Below, in pieces: positions 8,051 through 15,152 of a stretch of DNA of 34,494 nucleotides. The translations under genes were made by a program, and so were the position numbers. The stretch's first letter is position 1, and each line of letters starts with the position of its first letter. The notes beneath the pieces were generated by a model. That model worked only from the letters and a program-made list of their open reading frames with translations, had not been told where the DNA came from and did not search any database. Origin of the DNA: CAZPKH01 sp964407165 (lineage in GTDB: Bacteria > Bacteroidota > Bacteroidia > Bacteroidales > Muribaculaceae); the NCBI GenBank assembly GCA_964407165.1, contig CAYOUJ010000026.1:1-34494 (forward strand), read 5' to 3'.

Positions 8051-8205
8051 TCGACAACTGCGCCCACCCCATGTACCGCGAGTTGCTCAAGGACTACCTG
8101 GCCCTGGGCAAGAGAGGCCAGACGCCCCACACCCTGCGCGCCGCCTTCGCCTTCCACGAGGCTTTCGCCGAAACCGGCGACATGCGCAACGCCCGCCTCT
8201 CATGA
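8035..8205 (+). pseudogene. Duplicated 3' fragment of the CoA-transferase gene
   Basis: The 171 bases match 7557-7727 codon by codon. I count 13 base differences in 12 codons, ten of them silent and two changing residues (Met to Leu, Gly to Arg). The fragment keeps the frame RAHKVIDNCAHPMYREL and the final TGA, but has no start codon of its own. The excess of silent changes means it diverged while still part of a working gene. It is therefore the remnant of a second full copy, or DNA from a related strain, rather than a fresh local copy. Confidence 0.9.
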
Positions 8206-8229
8206 TTGTGCAACGCACCGTTGCACAAT
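8205..8229. terminator. Perfect 11-bp palindromic hairpin
   Basis: ATTGTGCAACG (8205-8215) pairs perfectly with CGTTGCACAAT (8219-8229) over a 3-base loop. It overlaps the stop codon of the duplicated fragment and lies between convergent units, the fragment on the plus strand and mfd on the minus strand. It probably acts as a bidirectional terminator. The 68 bases from here to the mfd stop hold nothing else recognisable. Confidence 0.6.
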
Positions 8230-8297
8230 TATCCTGGCGTCATAAAATTATATGACACACCATCTTCTTCTATTTCTGTACTCTAGCTCCCGGTGCG

Positions 8298-11200
8298 TCA
8301 GGCGGGGGGGAGGGTGGTGACGGAGTGGAGGATATGGGTGGCGCAGGCCACGGTGGGCACGTCGGCGATGACGAAAGAGCGCCGCCCCCCCTTCTCGCGC
8401 ACGCGCACGCGCTCCGGATCCTCCTGCAAGAAGCGCAGCACGCGTCCGAACTCGTCGGACTGGTAATAGGCCACGTTGCTCTCGTCGACAAAGTAGATGT
8501 ACATCGCCCCCATCTTCAGCACCACCTTCTCGATGCCCAGCTGGCGCGCAAGCATGCGCAGGCGCGGTATCAGCAGCAGTTCGGCGGCCGGGTCGGGGAT
8601 GCGGCCGAAGCGGTCGAGCAGGCGGTCGCGGAAGGCGTCGAGGTCCTCAGACCGCTCTATCGAGTCAAGCTCCTGGTACAGGGCTATGCGCTCGCTCTCC
8701 TGGGGCACGTAGTCGTAGGGCAGCATCAGCTCCAGGTCGCTCTCTATAACGCAATCGGCCACGAATTGGGATTCGGGATTTGGGATTGGGGAATTGGTGG
8801 TGGGGAATTCTTCGGCGTGCAGCTCGGTGACGGCCTCCTTGAGCACCTTCTGGTAGGTTTCGTATCCCAGGTCGGCGATGAATCCGCTCTGCTCGGCGCC
8901 GAGTAGGTTGCCGGCGCCGCGGATGTCGAGGTCCTGCATGGCGATGTGTATTCCGCTGCCGAGGTCGCTGAAGCTCTCGATGGCCTGCAGACGTTTCCGC
9001 GCCACAGGGCTGAGGGGCACGTGGGGGGGCACCAGCAGGTAGCAGAACGCCTTGCGGCTGCTGCGGCCCACGCGCCCGCGCAGCTGGTGGAGCTCGCTCA
9101 GGCCGAAGTTCTGCGCGTTGTTGACCATGATGGTGTTGACGTTGGGCATGTCGATGCCGCTCTCGATGATGGTGGTAGCGATGAGCACGTCATAGTCATG
9201 GTTGGCGAAGTCGACGATGGCCTTCTCAAGCTTGTCCGGCGGCATCTGGCCGTGGGTCACGATGGTGCGCGCGTCGGGGATGACGCGGCGTATCATGTTC
9301 TCGAGGTCGTAGAGTCCCTCGATGCGGTTGTTGATGATGAACACCTGGCCGTTGCGAGACAGTTCGAAGTTGACCGCCTCGGCTACCAGCTCGTCAGAGA
9401 GCGAGTTGACAGAGGTGATGATGGGGTAGCGGTTTGGCGGCGGGGTGTTGATGTTGCTCAGGTCGCGGGCGCCCATGAGCGAGAACTGGAGCGTACGCGG
9501 TATGGGCGTGGCGCTCATGGTGAGGGTGTCGACGTTGGTCTTGAGCTGCTTGAGCTTCTCCTTGACGGCCACGCCGAATTTCTGCTCCTCGTCTATCACG
9601 AGGAGTCCCAAATCCCTGAACTTCACATCCTTGCCGATGATGCGGTGGGTGCCGATAAGTATGTCTATCTTCCCCTCGGCCAGGTCTTTGAGTATCTCCT
9701 TGACCTGTTTGGAGGTGCGTGCTCGGGATAAATAGTCAACGCGCACGGGGAAGTCCTTGAGTCGGTCTTTGAACGTGTTGAAGTGCTGGTATGCGAGCAC
9801 GGTTGTGGGGACGAGGACGGCCGTCTGCTTGCCGTCGGCGGCGGCCTTGAAGGCGGCGCGGATGGCCACCTCCGTCTTGCCAAAGCCCACGTCGCCGCAG
9901 ATGAGGCGGTCCATGGGGCGCGGCGACTCCATGTCGGCCTTCACGGCCTGCGTGGCGGTGAGCTGGTCGGGAGTGTCCTCGTAGATGAACGAGGCCTCCA
10001 GCTCTTGCTGCATGAACGAGTCGGGGGCGAAGGCGTGGCCCTTCTGCTCCTTGCGCGCGGCGTAGAGGCGGATAAGGTCGCGGGCGATGTCCTTTAGCTT
10101 GCCCTTGGTGCGCTCCTTCATCTTGTTCCACGCGCCCGTGCCCAACTTGTTGACCTTCGGGGGTATGCCTTCCTTGCCGCGGTACTTGGCGAGCTTGTGC
10201 AAGCCGTGGATACTGACAAAGATGACGTCGCCGCCGGCATAGACCAACTTGATCATCTCCTGCATGCGGCCGCCCACGTCGGTGCGCAACAGCCCCGCGA
10301 ACTGGCCCACGCCGTGGTCGACGTGCACTATGTAGTCGCCCGGCTCGATGGCGCTCAACTCCTTGAGCGACAGCGCCAACTTGCCGGAGCGCGCGCGGTC
10401 GCTCTTGAGGTTGTATTTGTGGAAGCGGTCGAAGATCTGGTGGTCGGTGAAGACGCACATCCGCGTCAGGGCGTCGGCAAACCCCTCGTGGAGCGTGGGC
10501 ATCACGGGGGTGAAGCGAATGTCGTCGCGGCGGTCGTCGAAGATTGAGCGCAGGCGCTCGAACTGGTGCTCGGAGTCGGACAATATATATATTGTGTATC
10601 CGTCGGCCAGGAAATGCTTGAACGAGTCGGCTATCAGGTCGAAGTTTTTGTGGTAGATGCCCTGCGGGGTGATGACCGAGCCGTCAGCCCCCCGCGCCCC
10701 CCCCCCAAGAGGGGGGGACACTAAGCTATTAGTGTTATTGGAGGCCTGTGCAGACTTGGTAGCCCCCCCCTTTAGGGGGGGGAGGGGGGGGGCAGAAGAA
10801 TATCTGATCTTCTTGAACTGCTCCGTGCGTTTTACAAAAGCCTCCGGATCAACCACTTGCTTGAGTGCGTCGGCGTCACCCTCGTCGGCCACGATTGAGC
10901 TGGCAGAGAAGGTCTCGGCGGCAATCTCGCGCACGCGCCGCAGCAGGAAGCCATAGTCGCGAATTGCAAGCAGCGTATCGGTGTCAACATAGTCGAGCAG
11001 GGAGATGCCACCGTCAGTCTGCGCCGACACGTTGGCGCTGACGGTGAACGACTCCAGGCGCTTCTCCGACAGCTGGGTCTCGATGTTGAACAGTCGCAGC
11101 GAGTCGACCTCGTCGCCGAAAAAGTCGGCGCGAACGGGCAGTTCGGAGTTGTAGCCGAAGATGTCGAGTATCGAGCCGCGTCGGGCGAAGTGGCCCGGCT

Positions 11201-11747
11201 CGTAGACGTAATCCTGGCGCGTGAATCCGTTGTCGAGCAGCCATTGAATGATTTCCTGCGGGTCGCAATCAGCCGCTGCCCGGAGTGTAAGCGTGTGGTC
11301 GGCCACTGCCTTCGCGTCGGCCACTCGCTCGGCAAGCGCCTCGGGATAGGTCACGACCACCGCAGGCTTGTTGTCACTTATCCACCGGTTTAGCACCTCC
11401 GTGCGCAATATCTGCAACGGAGGGTCGGCCTGGCCGTATTTGATGTCGCGCTTGTAGCCGGAGGGGAAGAACATTACCGCCGCCTCCCCCAGTATCGCGG
11501 CGATGTCGTGGTACAGGTATCCTGCATCGTCGGCGCTGTCGGCAATGGCTATCAGCGGCTTGCCGGCAATCTCAGGGACGGCGCTGAGCAGCATCGCCGC
11601 CGACGACCCCGGGAGCCCTGCCAACGTCACGTCGCCCTCAGCGCCAAGAGCCTTTTGCAACCCCTCGCTCCGAGCCCCCACAAACCTCTCACTTAAAGAC
11701 TTTAAGGAATTTAAAGAATTTAAGGAACTTAACGACTGCGATGACAT
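8298..11747 (-). CDS. mfd: Transcription-repair coupling factor Mfd
   Basis: A 1149-residue ATP-driven translocase that removes stalled RNA polymerase and recruits the nucleotide-excision repair enzymes. The order is a UvrB-like N-terminal part (LAGLPGSSAAML, then GYLYHDI), an RNA polymerase-interacting CarD-like domain from about residue 459 (IEPGDYIVHVDHGVGQFAGL), helicase motif I GDVGFGKTEVA (about 618-628), the DEEQ box (about 715) and a C-terminal regulatory domain. The ATG at 11747 lies 7 bases after the S41 protease stop, so the two are one operon. The gene carries three unusual insertions: 9-mer repeats near the start (SLNSLNSLKSLS), a G/C-tract palindrome cluster at residues about 316-355, and a heptamer array at about 979-995. 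All keep the frame and fall in variable linkers. Confidence 0.95.
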   Translation of the reverse strand: MSSQSLSSLNSLNSLKSLSERFVGARSEGLQKALGAEGDVTLAGLPGSSAAMLLSAVPEIAGKPLIAIADSADDAGYLYHDIAAILGEAAVMFFPSGYKRDIKYGQADPPLQILRTEVLNRWISDNKPAVVVTYPEALAERVADAKAVADHTLTLRAAADCDPQEIIQWLLDNGFTRQDYVYEPGHFARRGSILDIFGYNSELPVRADFFGDEVDSLRLFNIETQLSEKRLESFTVSANVSAQTDGGISLLDYVDTDTLLAIRDYGFLLRRVREIAAETFSASSIVADEGDADALKQVVDPEAFVKRTEQFKKIRYSSAPPLPPLKGGATKSAQASNNTNSLVSPPLGGGARGADGSVITPQGIYHKNFDLIADSFKHFLADGYTIYILSDSEHQFERLRSIFDDRRDDIRFTPVMPTLHEGFADALTRMCVFTDHQIFDRFHKYNLKSDRARSGKLALSLKELSAIEPGDYIVHVDHGVGQFAGLLRTDVGGRMQEMIKLVYAGGDVIFVSIHGLHKLAKYRGKEGIPPKVNKLGTGAWNKMKERTKGKLKDIARDLIRLYAARKEQKGHAFAPDSFMQQELEASFIYEDTPDQLTATQAVKADMESPRPMDRLICGDVGFGKTEVAIRAAFKAAADGKQTAVLVPTTVLAYQHFNTFKDRLKDFPVRVDYLSRARTSKQVKEILKDLAEGKIDILIGTHRIIGKDVKFRDLGLLVIDEEQKFGVAVKEKLKQLKTNVDTLTMSATPIPRTLQFSLMGARDLSNINTPPPNRYPIITSVNSLSDELVAEAVNFELSRNGQVFIINNRIEGLYDLENMIRRVIPDARTIVTHGQMPPDKLEKAIVDFANHDYDVLIATTIIESGIDMPNVNTIMVNNAQNFGLSELHQLRGRVGRSSRKAFCYLLVPPHVPLSPVARKRLQAIESFSDLGSGIHIAMQDLDIRGAGNLLGAEQSGFIADLGYETYQKVLKEAVTELHAEEFPTTNSPIPNPESQFVADCVIESDLELMLPYDYVPQESERIALYQELDSIERSEDLDAFRDRLLDRFGRIPDPAAELLLIPRLRMLARQLGIEKVVLKMGAMYIYFVDESNVAYYQSDEFGRVLRFLQEDPERVRVREKGGRRSFVIADVPTVACATHILHSVTTLPPA
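8762..8810 (-). repeat. Heptamer array inside mfd, C-terminal linker
   Basis: Seven consecutive 7-mers, on the plus strand mostly GGATTnG-like. The encoded peptide is TTNSPIPNPESQF, between the translocase part (TELHAEE) and the conserved VIESDLELMLPYDY. It is a low-complexity insertion at a variable linker; one unit more or less would break the frame. Confidence 0.85.
10683..10800 (-). repeat. Homopolymer G/C palindrome cluster inside mfd
   Basis: Three stem-loops in about 115 bases: a 10-C run (10697-10706) facing a 7-G run (10711-10717); ACACTAA (10718-10724) facing TTAGTGT (10729-10735); and an 8-C run (10763-10770) facing 8 G (10775-10782) followed by 9 G (10784-10792). Read on the minus strand it encodes a Pro/Gly/Ser-rich stretch (APPLPPLKGGATK, then SPPLGGGARGADG) between FKKIRYSS and GIYHKNFDLI. 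Confidence 0.85.
11689..11733 (-). repeat. 9-mer array in the first codons of mfd
   Basis: Five consecutive 9-mers, on the plus strand of the form GAnTTTAAn. They encode the three-residue repeat SLN/SLK near residues 6-19. The period equals three codons, so unit changes would keep the frame. The array looks like the spacer arrays elsewhere in the window but has been taken into the coding region. Confidence 0.8.
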
Positions 11748-11754
11748 TTGTCAG

Positions 11755-13410
11755 CTATTTTTTGAGAATATCGCGGTAGCGGGCCGGGGCGGTGAAGAGG
11801 CTGTCGGCCGAGGGAATCATGTTGTCGTAGCGCAGCGAGGTCTCCACGCTTCCGCGGTTATGGTAGTAGCGTGTCACTATCTCCTCGGCCAGATAAGGCT
11901 CGATGGACGAGCGGTTTATGTCGAGATCCTGGTCGAGGTTGTGCTTTAGCAGGCCTTCGAGCACGTCGAGCTGGGCGCGCACGGAGTCGTTCATGTATCC
12001 CTCCTGTTCCGCCATCTCGCGCAGGCGGTCGACGGCCGTCTCGCACACCTTGTCATAATTGAGCTTCGCCGGGTCGATAAACGCCTTGAAGTCAGCATAG
12101 ATGTCGTCGGTGACGACAAACTCTCCGGGGGCGGGTATCGAGGGGTGTTCGGCGGCATACTTGGTGGCGAAGTCATACGTCCAGTTGTCGCGCACTACGT
12201 TATAAGTCAGGCGGCTGTAGTCGGGATATTCGAGTGTGATGTCGGGGGTGATGCCGCCGCCGTCGCGCACCTCTCGGCCACCGACAGTGTGGAACACGTT
12301 GGTGAGCGAGTCAGGGATGCGGCTGACGGAGCCGTCAGGATTGCGGTGGGAGTAGTCGATGGCCTGGATCAGGCGCCCCGAAGGAATGTAATATTTTGCA
12401 ATAGTGACCTTTAGCAGACCATTGTAGGGCAGTGATCGGGTGGTCTGCACGAGGCCCTTGCCAAACGAGCGGGTGCCGACGATGACGGCGCGGTCGAGGT
12501 CTTGCAGGGCACCGGCGGTAATCTCGGAGGCGGAGGCTGTGCCGCCGTCGATGAGCACGACCAGCGGCAGTTCCGTGTCGATGGGCGCCGACGAGGTCTT
12601 GTATATCTTTTCGTTGAGCACGCCCTTGCCGCGCGTGCGCAGCACCTCTGTGCCCTTGGGGACGAAGAAGCTGAGTATCTTGACCGCGCTCTCGAGCAGG
12701 CCGCCGCCGTTGCCGCGCAGGTCGAGCACCAGGCCCGGCAACTGCGGGTTTTGCTGCTTAAGGGCCAAAAGCGCGTCCTTCACCTCCTGCGGCGACTTCT
12801 CTGTAAACGAGGTCAGTGCAATGTATCCGGCTCCGGAAGGGAGGGTGCCGTAATAGGGCACCGACGGCATGAATATCTTGGCGCGGGTGATGTCATAGGT
12901 GATGATGGAGTCGGCAACGTAGGGGCGGCTGACGGTCACGCGTACCACCGTGCCCGACGGACCCTTGAGCGTCTCGCTCACCCGCTGCGTGTCCCAGCCG
13001 TTGACGCTGTCGCCGTCAATCATCACTATGCGGTCGCCGGCGCGGATGCCGATTAGTTGCGAGGGTGATCCCTCGGTAGGCTCAGAGAAGATGACCCGGC
13101 CGTCGCGCTGCTGTATGTACGAGCCGATGCCGCCGTATTCGCCGGAGGTCATCGAGCGGAAGTCGGCCTGCTCAGACTCGGGGATGTACTCCGTGTAGGG
13201 GTCGATATCCTCGAGCATGGCGTTGATGGCCGTGGAGATAGACTTGGTGGCGTCGATCGAGTCGACGTAATAGGTCTGGAGTTCCTTGAAGAGGGCATTA
13301 AAAATGGTGAGGTTACCGGCAATATCGCGCTTGGGGCTGCGAGTGGCAGCCGACGCGCATAGAGCGGCCAATATCACAAAGCCCACGAAGAGGTGTGTTA
13401 AACGCTTCAT
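11755..13410 (-). CDS. S41-family C-terminal processing protease (CtpA-like)
   Basis: A 551-residue secreted serine protease. Residues 1-22 are a signal peptide (THLFVGFVILAALCASAA). A PDZ domain spans about 88-165 (GGIGSYIQQ, then GIRAGDRIVMIDGDSVNGW) and the S41 catalytic core about 185-370. The nucleophile is Ser293 in GGTASASEI and the general base Lys318 in SFGKGLVQT, 25 residues apart as in E. coli Prc. It would act in the periplasm or on envelope proteins by cutting C-termini. It is the first gene of a minus-strand pair with mfd and is divergent from the dcw cluster across a 386-base control region. Its substrates are unknown. Confidence 0.92.
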   Translation of the reverse strand: MKRLTHLFVGFVILAALCASAATRSPKRDIAGNLTIFNALFKELQTYYVDSIDATKSISTAINAMLEDIDPYTEYIPESEQADFRSMTSGEYGGIGSYIQQRDGRVIFSEPTEGSPSQLIGIRAGDRIVMIDGDSVNGWDTQRVSETLKGPSGTVVRVTVSRPYVADSIITYDITRAKIFMPSVPYYGTLPSGAGYIALTSFTEKSPQEVKDALLALKQQNPQLPGLVLDLRGNGGGLLESAVKILSFFVPKGTEVLRTRGKGVLNEKIYKTSSAPIDTELPLVVLIDGGTASASEITAGALQDLDRAVIVGTRSFGKGLVQTTRSLPYNGLLKVTIAKYYIPSGRLIQAIDYSHRNPDGSVSRIPDSLTNVFHTVGGREVRDGGGITPDITLEYPDYSRLTYNVVRDNWTYDFATKYAAEHPSIPAPGEFVVTDDIYADFKAFIDPAKLNYDKVCETAVDRLREMAEQEGYMNDSVRAQLDVLEGLLKHNLDQDLDINRSSIEPYLAEEIVTRYYHNRGSVETSLRYDNMIPSADSLFTAPARYRDILKK

Positions 13411-13796
13411 TTAGAGAATATTCTGTTCGTTCTATCGAGCTAAGGCGGCCAACGCACACCGGCGGGGTCGCTAATCAAGCCGTAAAGATAACGCTTTTCC
13501 GTGACATAACGCTCACTTTCCCCGCAAAATTTTTGGCAAATCCGGCAAAATGGCCTTTAACCGGTTAATCGGTTGACCGGTTAAAGACTCTGACACGGAG
13601 GGCGGAGGGGTTTACAATTGCAAATAATTTTAACTATGCTATAATTTATTGAAAAACAATTGAGTATAAAAATGTTAATAACTTTTTGGGCGCATCCGCT
13701 TATTTTTGGCCGTTTGGTTTTGTAAATTTTCACCGAAAATCACTAACTTTGAGCCGCGAATTGTAGTCTGAATTTGGTTTAACCGCTTATTCATCA
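13411..13796. promoter_or_regulatory. Divergent control region between the S41 protease and the dcw cluster
   Basis: The spacer is 386 bases, AT-rich next to rsmH. It holds an inverted repeat, CTTTAACCGGT (13555-13565) and ACCGGTTAAAG (13576-13586), with three CGGTT steps spaced 8 bases apart (13562-13582). That arrangement could be an operator or a bidirectional terminator. The rsmH promoter is annotated separately. No convincing promoter is seen for the protease. No mraZ and no other gene is present. Confidence 0.55.
13719..13751 (+). promoter_or_regulatory. Bacteroidota-type promoter of the dcw cluster
   Basis: TTTG (13719-13722) and TAACTTTG (13744-13751) match the -33 and -7 consensus exactly, with a 21-base spacer. 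The predicted leader to the rsmH ATG is about 40 bases. This is the best promoter match in the window. Confidence 0.7.
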
Positions 13797-14705
13797 ATGC
13801 CCGAAACCCAATATCACATACCCGCCCTGCTGACGCAGACCATCGACGCCCTCCACATCAAGCCCGATGGCACGTACGTCGACCTCACATACGGCGGCGG
13901 TGGCCATTCGCGAGCCATCATCGAGCGCTTAGGCGCTGATGGCAAGTTGTTTGGCTTCGACCAGGACATCGAGGCTGTGCGCCGGGCTATCGATGACAGC
14001 CGGTTTACAATTGTACACTCCAACTTCCGGTTCCTCCGCAACTTCATGCGCTACTTCGACGTCGATGGCGTGGACGGCATCCTGGCCGACCTGGGCGTGT
14101 CGTTCCACCACTTCGACGACGCCAGCCGCGGATTCTCGTTCCGCTTCGACGGCCCGCTTGACATGCGCATGAACCAGAGTTCCACCGTCACCGCCGCGCA
14201 GGTAGTCAACACCTACTCACCTGACCGCCTGGCGGATGTGATGAAGCTCTACGGAGAGGTGCCCCATGCCGGACGCTTCGCCCGTGCCTTGGTCAAGGCG
14301 CGCGAGGAGAGCCCGGTCACAACCATCAACCGGCTCGTGGAGACACTCACGCCGCTGATCGACCCGCGTCGCGCCAAGAAGGAGATGGCATGCATCTTCC
14401 AGGCCCTGCGCATGGAGGTGAACGACGAGATGGGCGCCCTGCGCGAGATGCTCACCGAGGCCACCGAGCTGCTGCGCCCCGGCGGCCGGCTGTGCATCAT
14501 CACCTACCACTCGCTCGAAGACCGCATGGTCAAGAACTTCATGCGCTCGGGCAACGTCTACGGCAAGGTAGACACCGACCTCTACGGCCGCACCTCGGCC
14601 CCCCTGCGCATGCTCTATGCCAAGCCCATCGTCCCCGACGAGGCGGAGGTGGAGGCCAACCCGCGCTCGCGCTCGGCCAAACTCCGCGTAGCCCAAAAAC
14701 TATAA
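13797..14705 (+). CDS. rsmH: 16S rRNA m4C1402 methyltransferase RsmH (MraW)
   Basis: A 302-residue SAM-dependent methyltransferase that N4-methylates C1402 of 16S rRNA at the decoding site. The N-terminal HIPALLTQTIDAL and the SAM-binding loop DLTYGGGGHS are present, as are the family motifs ADLGVSFHHFDDASRGFSFR, GPLDMRM and ITYHSLEDRMVKNF. Its length is normal. It is the first gene of the dcw cluster here; the mraZ gene that often precedes it is missing. Its promoter is 46 bases upstream. The stop is followed at once by a heptamer array. Confidence 0.96.
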   Translation: MPETQYHIPALLTQTIDALHIKPDGTYVDLTYGGGGHSRAIIERLGADGKLFGFDQDIEAVRRAIDDSRFTIVHSNFRFLRNFMRYFDVDGVDGILADLGVSFHHFDDASRGFSFRFDGPLDMRMNQSSTVTAAQVVNTYSPDRLADVMKLYGEVPHAGRFARALVKAREESPVTTINRLVETLTPLIDPRRAKKEMACIFQALRMEVNDEMGALREMLTEATELLRPGGRLCIITYHSLEDRMVKNFMRSGNVYGKVDTDLYGRTSAPLRMLYAKPIVPDEAEVEANPRSRSAKLRVAQKL

Positions 14706-14706
14706 A

Positions 14707-14741
14707 GTTTTCAGTTTTCAGTTTTTAGTTTTTAGTTTTTA
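14707..14741 (+). repeat. Heptamer array after rsmH
   Basis: Five consecutive 7-mers, GTTTTCA twice then GTTTTTA three times. The array begins one base after the rsmH stop. Confidence 0.85.
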
Positions 14742-14753
14742 GAGAAATGTCCT

Positions 14754-14789
14754 ACTCATCAACTCTTTAACTCATCAACTCATCAACTC
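14754..14789 (+). repeat. 8-mer array upstream of ftsL
   Basis: Four 8-mers, consensus ACTCATCA (one unit ACTCTTTA), plus a partial fifth. The array ends 2 bases before the TTG start of ftsL. Confidence 0.85.
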
Positions 14790-14791
14790 CA

Positions 14792-15133
14792 TTGGCAAAG
14801 AAACTCTCAAACAAGAAATGGAACCCTCTGTGGTGGTTGTCGCGCCTGTTTCACGGACAGGTGCTCTCCATCGATTTCTTTGCCCGAAACTGGCTGTTGG
14901 TGCTCATCTGCCTGGTCTTCGTGGTGACATACATCTCCAACAAATACAACTGCCAGCGCAGCATGGAGCAAGTCAAGGAGCTTGAGCAGCAGCTCGAGGT
15001 GGCGCGCACAGAGGCCATACGCGTCCGCTCAGACTACATGAGCAAGATCACCGAGCGCTCGATGAAAGCCCGCGTCGACAGCCTGCACCTCAACCTCACC
15101 GTGCAAGAGCAGCCTCCCTTCCTTATCAAATAA
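14792..15133 (+). CDS. ftsL: FtsL-like cell division protein
   Basis: A 113-residue bitopic membrane protein in the ftsL position between rsmH and ftsI. A basic, Trp-rich cytoplasmic start (KKLSNKKWNPLWWLSRLF) leads to one membrane helix at about residues 34-51 (NWLLVLICLVFVVTYIS), then a periplasmic coiled coil (MEQVKELEQQLEVARTEA). This matches the Bacteroidota FtsL family by architecture and position. FtsL bridges FtsQ and the FtsW-FtsI synthase. The start is TTG 14792: the frame has no ATG before the helix, and the 8-mer array ends just upstream. It is separated from ftsI by 19 bases. Confidence 0.8.
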   Translation: MAKKLSNKKWNPLWWLSRLFHGQVLSIDFFARNWLLVLICLVFVVTYISNKYNCQRSMEQVKELEQQLEVARTEAIRVRSDYMSKITERSMKARVDSLHLNLTVQEQPPFLIK

Positions 15134-15152
15134 CCAACCCGGAAATACCCAC

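Noticed and set aside
10683..10800. An mfd frameshift or pseudogene at the G/C runs
   Set aside because: The frame is open through the whole tract, and both sides match Mfd in the same frame.
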